Of a DNA stretch of 64,000 nucleotides, positions 1 through 10,658 are shown piece by piece. The translations under genes were made by a program, and so were the position numbers. Where the stretch lies: the NCBI GenBank assembly GCA_033725935.1, contig MU867066.1, positions 1 to 64,000 of the forward strand, given 5' to 3'. Source of the stretch: Cladorrhinum sp. PSN259 (lineage: Eukaryota; Ascomycota; Sordariomycetes; Sordariales; Podosporaceae). A model generated the notes under the pieces. It was not told the DNA's origin and did not search any database. It worked only from the letters and a program-made list of their open reading frames with translations. Each line of letters opens with the position of its first letter. Positions within the stretch are counted from its first letter, which is position 1.

Positions 1-1317
1 GGCACCTGTGGCAAGTGGTTGACACAAGCCACGCCTGTGGGCAAGTGGGCACCACCCACTTGCCCTGCACCCTATACGTGCCACACGTTAACAATTAAGC
101 GTATCGATGATTAAATAAGTTAGCTTTAAGTTCGGATCTCCTAATATCCCCCCTAAAATATCCGAGAGGGCGACCCACGCATTTGCGTCAGATAGGGATT
201 TACCCGCGTCGGTATATTTGCGCACGTGGGAGATAAGACGCGGCTACTGGCGGGCAAAAAGGTAGATTAAGCCACGCAAAACGGCAATAGCGTTATTAAT
301 GCGTAAGTCGGTAGCCTAGCAAAAGAAATAGGCCAAATTACGACAGTATCTATCGGCGGTAATAGCTCGCTCGAGCTCGTTAATAATGCTATAAAGTAAT
401 ATGGTCTTGCCTTTGCCAGGATCTCCTTTAATCCAAAGAAAACGGCTCTCTAGCTGGTTATGCCATCGGCGGAAGTCGAGGTTGGCGAAAACCCAGCGGT
501 AAGCGTCGGCTAGTAACCTACCCTTTGCCTCTTCGATGCGCTTCTTGTTAAGGCGCGGATCTGTGGAATGCAGATAGGACAGAAGGCGATTATGCCTGCT
601 AATTTCCTCTCGTAGCCGCCTAAATGCTCCGTCTTCTCCTTCACCGTATAGAAGCGGTATGTGTATGCTAAAGATACCGAATAGCGAGTAAGCCTTGTCT
701 TCTTTACGTGTTATATTGCGCTTTCCGGTCTATGACATGCGCTCTTCGACGCTGAAGTCGGATAGTGGCCCGCCTTGGAGAGCTTCGAGGGGAATCCCGG
801 TTATATCGTGGATTTCTTGTTCCAAAGATTTCTTGTCTCCTAGGCGCTCGCGCTCTTTAGAGAAGAACTCAATAACTGCTGGAGTAATGAGCTCTTGGAG
901 TGTCTATCCTCTAGTGAACCACCTGCTCTCTCGAAAAGATAATTCCTACTTAAGGTTACTATCGGCGTCTCGCTTATGGGCTGAAACGTCTGTGAGATAG
1001 ATATAGCATTTGGCTGCATTGCGGTACCACTGAAATATGGAGTTAAGGGCGTGCTGAAGCTTAGCGCTGTCGGATTTGTCGATGTAGCATGTGTCGACCT
1101 AGAAGAATTTCAGCCCATTACGCTCGGCTTGATCTCCGTAAAACAGAATCTTAGCGTAGCCTGCTTTGCTCTTGTATGTGCCGTCCGTTATATCCCTGAA
1201 GAGGACCTCTCCGTTACCCTAAGTGTGTGAAAGTATCGCATACGGCGGAATCTTGTCGATTGGGAGGTCTTGCGTTAGACGGAAATCGCCAGTATTATTG
1301 CGTTTTAAGAGGCGCAT
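1..1317 (-). pseudogene. HET-NACHT (NLR-type) heterokaryon incompatibility-like pseudogene, truncated at the window edge
   Basis: Read on the minus strand from an ATG at 1317, the translation shows a HET domain: a start resembling YAILSHT, then VDTC-YIDKSDSAKLQ, then CYIYLTDVS, RWFTRG-TLQEL and the block KEDKAYSLFGIF with LLYGEGE. It is followed by a NACHT P-loop, WIKGDPGKGKT, near 395-430. Intact relatives act in non-self recognition and regulated cell death. The frame is interrupted by at least seven TAG codons, for example at 1219-1221 and 1099-1101. Five sit where the family has Trp (TGG to TAG) and the others fit Gln (CAG to TAG). All are the CpA-to-TpA change typical of RIP. The C-terminal repeats would lie left of the window. 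Identity of the family is secure; function is lost. Confidence 0.85.
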
Positions 1318-2768
1318 TGTCCAAAGCCCTTCGAGCTCAGCTCTCGTAGCTACTCGTATGACTATTCGATAGCGGGAAAAGCCGAGCAGGTGCGCGGGAG
1401 ACGGAGGGATCTAGTGACTTAACAGATCAATAGCTGAAACTAAAATAAGCTCTCAGACATTAATAAGACACCTACCACGAGTAATTGTTAGGATGCGTAG
1501 CGCGAATCTCGGTATTTTCGATTATTACAGCTCAAAGGTGGTCGTTGTTAGTCCTGTCATGCCCAGATCGCCAACCCCGCACATCAGGCTGGCGTTGGCG
1601 CCCACGCGGCTGGCGCCAACTGCGCATAGTCGAAGCATCGTCATTGGCGGTGTTTCGCGGGCGTGCATGAAGATGTCTCTTTGGAGCGACGTTAGTCGCC
1701 CTTGTTTTCCCAGGGCCGTCGTTTTGGCGCATCCGTATACTGGCAGGTGCCACGAACGCGCGAGCGTGGTGGAAAGTGTATTCGGATACAAGACCGAAGG
1801 TCGCAAAAGTGGTTAATTGTGTGTGTGGTTGCAGGGGCTGCAAACCTTACACTAAAAAAAGCTGTCTGAAGCTTAGGCCACATGGTAGACCGTGTCACCT
1901 TCCCGCAAAGTGGGGTCTAGGCAGTTCATCTTCGGCTAAATTCATCACTGCGTTTATCTCGATACTGACGCCGCTATATCTATTTCGAGTCATTATCGGC
2001 GCTAATGCGGTTCGCTCCAGGCAAGGATCGCTATTATAGCTACCCCGACTTTCGATATAAGCCAGTGGTATAATGAGGAAGATCTCGATTACCGAACCCC
2101 GGAACTCACCTATACCAGCCGCAGCGCGAGCCCGGCACCGCAGTATCAGCCGCAAAGATGCAGACCGGAACTGCCACTACTCCAGCTAGCTGATTGGTAC
2201 CCCAACCTGCCATATGATGAATCCCCGCCCACATGCATCTATATTCCATCGAATGGAAAATATTATTAAAGAAAGGAAGACTGTCAAAGCTTATAAATGA
2301 TATAGAACAGAACCTAGTGCTAGCGCCTGGCGCGTTTTAGGACCAGACTCTGAAGCCGAAGAAGACGCCGCGAAGCAAGTGCTACGAGCCAGACGAGACG
2401 AACGTTATCGTATCCGTTACCGACCGCTCCTAGCGAGATCTGACCATATGCTTCGACGAGCTGAGCATTAATTAGCAGGTAGTAGAGGACCAGCTAATGG
2501 CCTGGAGCCATCTTATCCGTTCCGTCAAGTGAATACCAATAACAGATTCTGACGACGGGTAGAGAAGTGGGGTCGGGCGACGGCAGGAGCATCATAGTTT
2601 GGCCGGTTCGAAGACGGTATGGCGATGCTGAGGGACTCCTGTCCCATCATTAGGGGTGAGGCAGGGCTTATGCAGCTGTCGACTGCCGACGAAGAGGTAA
2701 TTGGAAATGTTTTAGGAAGCTGGAGACGTTCAAGCAGCAGTGCACAAAGGATTGATTAGGTGGCGGCT
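1318..2768. other. Gene-free or degenerate stretch
   Basis: No intact coding region is supported here. Around 2190-2560 the plus strand reads as a discontinuous protein-like segment (Asn-Leu-Pro-Tyr-Asp-Glu, then Ala-Trp-Arg-Val-Leu-Gly-Pro-Asp-Ser-Glu-Ala-Glu-Glu, then an Arg-rich stretch) broken by stops and frame changes. It looks like a decayed gene of unrecognised family. The small open frames between 1485 and 2155 overlap each other on both strands and show no family motif. Confidence 0.4.
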
Positions 2769-3089
2769 TCATCCCAACCAAATGGTGGTCGGGGACACCT
2801 CGAGGCCGAAGCGATCGTACAGGAAATCGATCATCTTGAATGGAAACATATCGGGTCGCCTTGCTAGCTGTTCAAACAATGCGTCGCATATAAGAGGGGT
2901 TATCTTCGACTCGCGGCCGACACGGTTCGGCGGGCTTATCGTTGTTCCAAATCGCTGAAGTCTCGATCGGATTCTGCGGACTGCGCGCTCGCTGCACTCA
3001 ATGGTTTGGGCTATCACGTCATTGGGCAACTCACGAAGTATTATAGCATGAATCTGTTCATGTTGGGAGGGAGCGAGTTGCGGAGCCAT
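2769..3089 (-). pseudogene. Tc1/mariner-type transposase, N-terminal helix-turn-helix fragment
   Basis: The minus-strand frame from the ATG at 3089 begins MAPQLAPSQHEQIH and contains a homeodomain-like helix-turn-helix (ECSERAVRRIRSRLQRFG) followed by a second winged-helix segment (RVGRESKITPLICDALFEQL, then FLYDRFGLEVSPTTI). This bipartite DNA-binding region is typical of fungal Tc1/mariner-superfamily transposases. The frame stops at 2769, about 107 residues in, and no DDE catalytic domain was recognised downstream, so this is a truncated relic. The ORF can be extended upstream of 3089 but that part has no family resemblance. Confidence 0.6.
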
Positions 3090-3539
3090 CGGTATGCTGC
3101 GATGCTGCGATGTTCTAGCCTGTTGGCATGAAGTTGTCAACTTCGCGAAGCCCGGCAGAGATGTTGGTACCTGAGTCATCAGCTACGCCACACTCACTGT
3201 GGCTAAAACGCAACTGAGGCTGAAGAAGCGAGCTGATCAAACCGCACGGTATTATAGGCAGATGGTCGTTAGGCAGCAAATGTTCAGCCGCATAACCTTG
3301 ACCTTTATAACGAAGACATCACCGGTAACCTGCCGTTCGACAGGATCGTTTCGATAATAGACTCGATCGTAGTGATGTCGCAAATGCACTCCTCGTCTTT
3401 CGGGTCCCAGAACCAGGGTTTCCAGGTGGGGCAGAATTATGGGTCGATCAATACGGAATTCCATCTGCCGCCGGGTAAGATTGGCGCGCTCAGGCCAAGG
3501 GATACTGGACCCTGCTGACGTTTCTAGAACGACCGGAAA

Positions 3540-4012
3540 TACCACCAAAGCCATTTGCGACCATCCCCTTCTCGCGTGATCCCGATTTTGTCGACCGCGG
3601 AGACGAGACATTCTTGACCAAGTCGACCGGCGATGTTCCGAGCCTGCTGCTCGCGTGGCCCTCGTGGGCCTGGGCGGCGTCGGTAAATCGCAGCTTGTAA
3701 TCGAATTCGCTCATCGAATCGCCGCGGGGCAGCCTGACACATGGGTGTTTTGGGTCCACGCCGGCACGCAAGCGCGCGTCGAGGAGGGATTTAGGATGAT
3801 CGCCGACGCCGTCAAGCTAAGCGGCCGGAACCAACCGAAAGCCGACATCCCACAGCTTGTGTATAGCTGGCTGTCCAATGAACGGAGCGGCAGATGGGTC
3901 ATGATCCTTGATAGCGCCGATGATCGCGACGTGTTCTATAATGCGAACAGTGCCTATGGCCCGACAAACGGCGATAAGTTCGATAGGCGGCCACTTGCGA
4001 CATACCTACTAT
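3540..4012 (+). pseudogene. NB-ARC/NLR NTPase fragment
   Basis: The plus strand encodes the classic fungal NLR start of an NB-ARC domain: a segment reading DPDFVDRGD near 3575-3600, a frame change at about 3605, then ALVGLGGVGKSQLVIEFAHR with the Walker A motif GLGGVGKS, followed by DTWVFWVHAGTQARVEEGF and WVMILDSADD (Walker B-like) up to a stop at 4012-4014. Full genes continue with a helical region and TPR or ankyrin repeats, which are missing here. The frameshift upstream of the P-loop and the early stop show that this is a broken, truncated copy. Its position next to the HET-NACHT relic may reflect a shared accessory locus. Confidence 0.75.
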
Positions 4013-4026
4013 AGAGTCGAAACGGA

Positions 4027-6030
4027 TTAATTATCCGCCGCCGGCAGGTTGGATGTGGAGATTCTCTGGATGATGGTGAGCGCCTCGTCTAGGTTCTGCT
4101 TCTGAGTCGCTAGCGCCTTGCGCTGCTCCTTAACCTGCGGGCTCTCGGCGATGATGGCTTCGACGGTCTCGTCGTCCGCGTTAAAGAACTTTGTGATGCT
4201 AAAGATGTCGCGGATCCCCTTTATGAAGTGGCGCTCGACGACCTGGACGATGACGTTTCTGGTGTACATGATTGTCATTATCTACAACCCCACAGTTAGT
4301 CAGCCTCCTAATAAAGCTTGATATTATTTTCCCCTTATATCGTGTATTATGAGAGATTGCTCGAGGACTTTATTATTGTCGGTCCAGCCCCTGTGCGAGT
4401 CTCCATTCAGCTTGTCGACGCGGGCCTTGTAGTCGGGGTCGTAGGGCTTCATATTGTAGGCAAGCTCGTCGTTGAGGTGCTCGAGCTCGGCTACGGCGGC
4501 TCGGTGAAATTCCGTCTTGAGGTCGTTGAGGTGGTGCTGGCGCAGGGGCTCGTGTATCTGGGTCGGCTAGACCTCGTGGAGAACGGCGGTGAGAAACTCG
4601 TTGTATATTTTAGAGATTTTGTTAAGGTAGTCCGTCGCTAGCTTGTCCTAGCTGCTCGAGTTGGTCTTGAAGAGCTAATAGGCGATCCTGTGGCTGCGCT
4701 CGCTTTCGAGGTGTTCGCCTATCGACTGCTGGATTAGCTTGGCTACCTTGTCCCGGGCGTATCTGCCTTTAGGGTTGTCGCGATCGGCTCCGTCGTCTAT
4801 GTCCTTGGACGCTCGGAAGCCTAGCGAGTAGCCCTGGAGCTTTAGCGTTTCGGCAAATAGTCTGTTGGCTCTACCGTCCTGGCGCGGAGATTCTGGGGGG
4901 GCGTGCCCTGGGGATCGGGCTCGTGCGCGAAGAAGGACCGCTCGTTGTTGCTATAGTCCCCGGATATGGCGTTCTTGGCGAGGTCGTTGGAGATCTCGAA
5001 CGAATGCTATAGGTCCTTTCTTATTAGGTTGACGTTATTTCGTTCGTATCCGAGCGTCTCGAGCTTTTTCTTATAGCTGTCGAGGACTGCAGAGATCTCT
5101 ATCCGTAGCCCCGGGATGGATTCGGCGACGTGTTCCAGTAGCTGCGCGCTAAGCTTGGCTCGAAGCGCCACTATCCTTCGCCTCTCGCGCGGTACCTTAG
5201 ATTACGGCTTCTTCTTAAAGAACTCCCTTTCCTTCTGCTCCCTGACCTCGAGAGTCGGCCAGCTGGTATTTGGCTCGGGGTTTAATATTATATACCACCC
5301 GAGTAGCATCCGGTTCTCCCGGTCTTTGTTCGTTACCAGGTTAAGAAACTTGTTTTCGAGCGCGATCTGGCGGGTGCAGTCCGGTTTATCAGGACCCCGA
5401 TGGTGCGATAGCCGTGGGGATTAAACTCGCGAGCTTTGCGGAGGATAATGGCTTAGGTGTAGTCGGTGTTCCCCCCGACGACGGCTAGGATGATGCTCCG
5501 GGGCTTCTATATATAGTCTTATGTTATGGCGTTAATAGCGGCGATATCTGCCTCGTTCTAGTCGTTATTTAGGTTATATATAAGGCCGGGCAGATCGACG
5601 AGGGTGAGAAGGGGTAAATTAGGCCCGAATTTCTCGACGACGAGCATATCGCGAGTAGCAAACTTGTCGTTAGTTTTTAGCAGGTCGGCTACCTCGCGGA
5701 ATAGCTTCTCGAAGCTGGCGTCGGGGTCAACATTCTGACTAAACTGGTAAAGTTTCGTAAGGGATTGGCTGCTCTTGGTGCTAGGATCCGGTATAATCTC
5801 TACCCTAAGGCCGGGGGTTTTACGGAAGCGAAGGCGGATCTCGGTTACAAATTTGGTGCACGTACCGGCGGCCCGCGGGAATGGAAGCCTAGAGATGGCT
5901 TCGAGGACCGAGCTCTTGCCCGATAACTGGTCGCCTACGACGATAATTTGGGGAATGTCGATGTCGGTTAAGGGGGCCCCTTGAAGCTTGTCGACTAGAG
6001 TAACTGAGCCTGCTCCCTCCTGATGGGATT
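4027..6030 (-). pseudogene. Dynamin-like GTPase pseudogene
   Basis: On the minus strand the translation near 5890-5990 reads DIPQIIVVGDQLSGKSSVLEAIS, with the dynamin G1 P-loop GDQLSGKSS. About 100 residues later it reads LTLVDLPGLI, the G3 motif DxPG. The C-terminal part (4278-4027) matches a GTPase effector domain: VIVQVVERHFIKGIRDIFS, then DDETVEAIIAESP. The central part is broken by many TAG/TAA codons and frame changes, so no functional protein is expected. Fungal genomes carry expanded families of such dynamin-like proteins beside the conserved Vps1, Dnm1 and Mgm1; this copy belongs to the expanded type rather than a core gene. Mutations are again mostly C-to-T/G-to-A in a CpA context. 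Confidence 0.8.
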
Positions 6031-6559
6031 AAGGAAATCCCTAATACTTATTAATACGCCTTCCCTATTATCTTACGAGCATGGAAATATTGCCTACTGG
6101 CGGGTCATTTTATAAAAATTACCTTGTAGCTATATGGAAGACTGATTCCGATTAAGACGGATTAAGCCGAAAATATCTAGCGAGGCCGACCTAAGTTAAA
6201 AAAAGGGGCTAGAGTTCCAACTAGCGTCTCGACAATAATGGACCCTGGATGGCGACCATGATATAGCATTAGTCGCGGACGGTTGCAAGACGCCAATCGC
6301 GGCAAACTCGCTGCCCAACACGGGGTTGGGCAGTCCTTATTAAGCACAAGTGCTATCATTCGTCCTCGGTGAGACATGCAGAAGACGCCGCACCCAATAT
6401 ATCGAATTTGGCGCAGATGCTCCGAGAGAGAGCTGCCTCAGATACTCTGAGATAGGCTATTCTAATGGGCAGATCTGCGCATCACTGCAGAGACCGGCAT
6501 GAGCCGGTGTTTCCATTGGTTGAGAAACCCAAGTGCGGGCGCCAAGGGCGCAGCCACTC
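6031..6559. other. Intergenic, no feature seen
   Basis: Moderately AT-rich sequence with only short overlapping open frames. No protein family, RNA gene or repeat was recognised. Confidence 0.4.
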
Positions 6560-6945
6560 ATTAAGAAGAATCAGTGAGATTTGTTGTCAGGGGTCGCTCT
6601 CCAGCGACTCTCTGCAAGGTGCATAACTGCGTCGTCATCCTGTTCTGAAATTAGCGATACATGTCTCTTCATTGTTGTACTGTTAAACAATGCCCTGAGC
6701 CTCCTTAAACAGTTAATCAGCTGGGCTTACCTCGTCATATCCAGTAATCTAACCTTCGATCACCAAGAACCGCGGGATGCGTTGATGTCCCTCCACTGTG
6801 TTAGACAGCGTCTTCGCCTCCTCCCCAGACGCAACCGTTTCAGGGAAAGGTTCAACAGAAATCCCAATATCCTACTTTATATCACCCCACGTGACGTAGT
6901 CGGCGGTCTTGTGGCATTTGTTCAAGTCTGAAATGTATTTGATGC
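6560..6945 (-). pseudogene. Possible decayed gene with one canonical intron
   Basis: The minus strand reads a protein-like stretch (ADYVTWGDIK, then DIGISVEPFPETVASGEEAK, then HQRIPRFLVIEG) interrupted by two TAG codons. It is followed by a sequence with all intron signals, 6730 down to 6645: donor GTAAGC, a CGCTAAT branch-like site and acceptor TTTCAG. The frame then continues for about 25 residues. I do not recognise the family. The good splice signals and in-frame continuity argue for a former gene; the stops argue that it is dead or that I have mis-joined it. Confidence 0.25.
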
Positions 6946-8164
6946 AGCTTGGAATTCTCCACTCAGCCCAAGGCCAGCTGGGCATTCCGGTTATGCCCGA
7001 TAACGCTCTAACTTAATCATCAATAGCGTTGTCTGAAGCCACACGAGTGTGAGACTTTTCCCCGCCCCTGCTTGGTCCTAACTCGGTGATTTCAATCACG
7101 GGCTTAGTAGAAGCTTTCTCTAGGTCTACAGTGTCGTTAGCTGACATGTTTGTTGTCACTGCAAGTATCAGAAACGAGACTAATAGCAACAGTTATAAAG
7201 CGGTTTGTGGACTGGGGGAAAGAACCAACATTTTGTCTGACCAAGTTTATCTAGGTGCCAATTCATCACGTGCTCTTTGCTTCCCTAAAGTGATGCCGAC
7301 CCCTCATTCATGTAAAGGCGCTTGAGGTTCCAATAGCTATCAGAGGCGCAAATCATAGCCGCCCTCCCTGACCGTGCAGGGCTTAACCGAGCCTTGGCCC
7401 ACGCCCACAAAAGGAAAGGTGTGGGCACAGAAAACAGTAGATTTCCACAATACTATGCAGTACAACCTACTTTTTGACCATCTTGAGACCATCCCTGCGT
7501 GGAACGTATTTTCGGAGGCATGGCGGGGGGTCGATCGCCTCAGGGATGGCGGTAATGCCCGCGTGGCCCGGTCCTTTCCCTCCAAGTTTCTCACTAGTTG
7601 GTGGCGAAGTGCATCCCCAAAACACCATTGCAGACGCTGTGCAACCCAAGCGCGATGGACATGCCAATAAGTGTGGTTCAGAAAGCCTTGCCTAGACGCA
7701 CCACCGGCTGGACTCTTGTCGGCATCCCTCAATGACCTAATCTTACCCTCCCTCGAAGCATCAGCCGCACCACGCTCCATCCCCCTTATTGGGACTTGAA
7801 GCCACGGCGCGTTTCACTCCCGTCTGAGAGATTTGGTTGAATGAAATGTAGATATTATGTAGGTAGCGCTGTCTGGTATTGTAAGAATGCAGAAAGCTAA
7901 CCCCCTTAGAGAACTGGCTTCAAATACAATTGATTTCTGGCGCCTACTATTACAGGTCCCAACAAACCTCGCCCGTGTTTTTGCTCAGACACTGAACATA
8001 ACGTCCACCTGGCCAAATCCACCAATCACTCCATTCAAGAAGTTTCTTCCTCACAGCAGATAGACACTACACAAACCCATAGTCCATCCAGCCAGCCCAA
8101 GCCAAAAAAAAAAAAAAAAAAAAAAAAAAACCGAACCGAACCACTCTACATACCTCAAATAAAC
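6946..8164. other. Intergenic region with a shared 21-bp sequence and a poly(A) tract
   Basis: No supported gene. Two items stand out. Positions 6989-7009 are identical to 36950-36970, elsewhere in the window. An uninterrupted run of about 27 A residues lies near 8104-8130, some 35 bp before the start codon at 8165. The latter probably sits in the 5' leader or promoter of the next gene and could be a retroposon tail or a nucleosome-excluding tract. Confidence 0.5.
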
Positions 8165-9361
8165 ATGTCCACCTCAATTCCCCACTGGGACCCAGCCACC
8201 CTCTTCGACCTCCCCGGCCCCGTCGCCATCGATAACAACTGGCCCGGCGGGATCCAATGCATAGGCGTCGCCGAGAGCCACGGCAATCGATGCGGATGGG
8301 TCAAAAAGGGCCATGGCGATGACCGTCAGGACGTGCGCGAGGCGTTTGCTCTGCTCGACGAGCTGGAGCGCACGCCGCCGGGGGATGTGCGCGCCGCGGA
8401 CCTACACGTGCTGGCGCAGCTGTGTCTCTGTCGGAAACTACATCAGGGTCAGGCGGGTGGATTTGCGCGGGATTGGGTGGGTTTGGTCAAGGCTGCTGCT
8501 GCTGTCGGCGCCAGTGCGAGGGACGAGGGTGAGGTTGCTGCCGGGTACACTGGGATGATGATGGCAGGGAGGGAGGTGGTGCAGTCTGCTGTCTCGTCAT
8601 CGTCATTATCGTGGCAGGATTCGGGGTACAGTGGTTCTTCTTCCGCGCGACCGTTGTCGCAGTGGCAGTCACAGGTGCAGGTGCAGGTGCGGTTGCAGCA
8701 CCAGGAAGAGGAAAGAAGGGGCGCGGGTCCTGCGGACAGCGAATTATATCGTCCCAACGCTGAGCTGAGACCAGTGAGGGAAGACTTCGAGGAGCTCAGG
8801 AGTCAAGTAAACGAGATGGTGAGATCGCTGCAGGAAAAGTTGGAAAAGGCTACCGCGGAGAAGGAGGTGTTGAGTGGCCAAGTAAGAGATAGGAGTGATG
8901 AGATACGTACCCTGCGCGAAGATTTAGCGCTGGCGAGGCAGAACAACCAAGGCCTCGTGCAGCAAAATAAAGTACTTGAAGGCAGGCTGGGCTTGATTGA
9001 GCAACAGTTGGACAAGAGCCAGGAGCTCTTCGAACAGAGGGACGCTGATCTGAAGGAAGCCAAAAAAAATGAGGCGAGGACAATTCGGGAGAAGGATGGT
9101 CAGATTGAGAGTGTGAAGGAGCTTCTGCGACAGGAGGAGGAGAAGGTCAAGAATTCTATAACGGAAGCGTCGAGGCTGAAAGTGGACAACTCGCTTCTCA
9201 CTAAGCAAGTGAAGAATCTGGAAGCCGACTTGCACAGCTTGAGGGTACGCGAGAACTCGGAGGCAACGCTGGTGCAACCAAGTGAGTCGGGTAAGGATGG
9301 TCTCGATCGGCGAAAGACGAGATGGATTGGTCGTCTGAAGAGATTGTTCAAGAGAGCATGA
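8165..9361 (+). CDS. Coiled-coil protein of unknown function
   Basis: Single-exon gene of 398 residues, starting at the first ATG after an A-rich leader. Residues about 25-110 form a globular part with a Cys/His pattern (CIGVAESHGNRCGWVKKGHG, later LCLCRKLH). It loosely recalls the short Cys segment that precedes GIY-YIG/T5orf172-like domains in many fungal hypothetical proteins, but no nuclease motif is visible. Residues about 130-200 are low complexity (Ser, then Gln-rich). Residues about 205-360 are a long heptad-bearing, Glu/Lys/Gln-rich coiled coil. The C-terminus is strongly basic (RRKTRWIGRLKRLFKR). There is no signal peptide or membrane helix. It may be a scaffold or DNA/RNA-associated protein, but this is a guess. 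The frame is intact, with no RIP stops. Confidence 0.7.
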   Translation: MSTSIPHWDPATLFDLPGPVAIDNNWPGGIQCIGVAESHGNRCGWVKKGHGDDRQDVREAFALLDELERTPPGDVRAADLHVLAQLCLCRKLHQGQAGGFARDWVGLVKAAAAVGASARDEGEVAAGYTGMMMAGREVVQSAVSSSSLSWQDSGYSGSSSARPLSQWQSQVQVQVRLQHQEEERRGAGPADSELYRPNAELRPVREDFEELRSQVNEMVRSLQEKLEKATAEKEVLSGQVRDRSDEIRTLREDLALARQNNQGLVQQNKVLEGRLGLIEQQLDKSQELFEQRDADLKEAKKNEARTIREKDGQIESVKELLRQEEEKVKNSITEASRLKVDNSLLTKQVKNLEADLHSLRVRENSEATLVQPSESGKDGLDRRKTRWIGRLKRLFKRA

Positions 9362-9937
9362 CGTACGAGCACCCGGTAAGGATTTTGGGCTTCATTGTTC
9401 AAGATGGTCGTCCATATCCATATTTCAGCCAACGGTCTTGCAGCGGCCTTGGCTTTCAAAAGACTGAAAACGCTCTCTCCGCGGACAGCGAGACAACTTT
9501 TCATAACGACGGTCGCCCTGTCTCATAGACTACGCTTGCAAATGTCTGGATCTTCAACCGTCAAAGGCTATTACAATGAATGCACCAAGCCCAGGCCGGG
9601 TGGAACGAACCAATCCGGGACTTTGACTCGGCGAGAAGAGCATTCTTAGCTTCTCTTTCACCGCAGGACCGTGCGTTAATACATGTTCATTGAGTAATTT
9701 TTTATTACTTGTCTTGATTCAGCTTGATGTCAGGATAAACAAAAGTGGAGATGGGCAATCAAGTCCGTCCTCTTTGCGAAGATCCTATGACGTTAATGGC
9801 CAACTTTACAGGACCACATTTTCCTCAGGATATTTAAAAGGACCTTTCCGTCCCCTAAAGCTGGAAGCCTTTATCACAAAATATAAACAGCTTTTGAAAG
9901 TTTCCAACAAAAAAGAAAGAAACATACAACCGCCAAA
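9362..9937. other. Intergenic, promoter side of the next gene
   Basis: No gene seen. A TATA-like TATTTAAAAG lies about 100 bp before the ATG at 9938, and an A-rich leader immediately precedes that ATG. Confidence 0.4.
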
Positions 9938-10359
9938 ATGCAGACCACCAGCTCCAATCTCGGGTACAATAACACCCCAGCGGCACAACAGCCCCCCGCT
10001 GCTTCCGATGCCACTGGCAACCTCAATTCACACCATCTCAACTCCACGGCTACGAACACAACTGCTACTACGGAAAACACGGGAGAGCGGGTAGCGCGGA
10101 ACATCAAGGGCGTTGTGGCACAAGGACATATATGCCACCAATCCTCTATACCTGTAGCTGAAAATTTCAGATGATGAAATGCTAACCAAAACAACAGGGT
10201 CTCGGCGAGTCACTAAGGGGAAACATCATGTCCGGCATCGACAGTCTCGTAGGCGACAAGCAGAAGCAGCCGGAGCACGAGGCCATAGCACGCGGTGGTG
10301 AACGCGAGTTTATGAACAAGGAATTTGAGAGGAAGGGGACGATGGATAAGGCCCTATAG
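9938..10359 (+). CDS. Small conserved fungal protein; intron donor appears mutated
   Basis: Exons 9938-10129 and 10198-10359 join in frame to a 117-residue hydrophilic protein. The N-terminal half is Asn/Thr/Ala-rich and disordered. The second half (ERVARNIKGVVAQGH joined to GLGESLRGNIMSG, then EIARGGEREF-like text ending in a basic tail) resembles a widespread family of small fungal stress-type proteins of unknown function. The intron has a perfect branch site (GCTAAC near 10180) and acceptor (ACAACAG, ending 10197). However, the conserved junction requires it to begin ATATGC where GTATGC is expected. Either it is a rare AT-AG intron, another donor is used (GTTGTG at 10112 is poor), or the gene is newly damaged. 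The change is TpG to TpA, as in RIP. Confidence 0.65.
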
Positions 10360-10658
10360 CTTGCAGGGTATTATGTTGATGACCCTGTTGTTTTTTAATG
10401 TCACGGTCTCACAGAATCACACGTTTTTTTTTAAGACCTGTGACTCCTTGTCACAGTCGCAGATAGGAAATGGATCAGCGCTATATACCCCGTTCTTACT
10501 CCAATACATCAAATTTAGGTTACCTTTTTGAATTTGGTCATCTCTGTGCAGAGGAGCACTAGAATTATTACTGCCTACATTTAAGCATTGAAAGGTGCCC
10601 GTCGTTTTGACCATCAGCAATGCTTCAACATCTTATTTTCCCTTTTTGACCGTCAGAG
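10360..10658. repeat. Intergenic with a 2x39-bp tandem repeat
   Basis: AT-rich sequence. Positions 10605-10643 and 10644-10679 are two adjacent, slightly diverged copies of one unit (TTTTGACC-TCAG--ATGCTTCAACAT). Nothing coding is recognised. Confidence 0.6.

Noticed and set aside
7340..7780. 146-residue minus-strand frame with overlapping plus-strand frames
   Set aside because: Three overlapping frames on both strands in the same place, no domain and no splice continuity; treated as chance.
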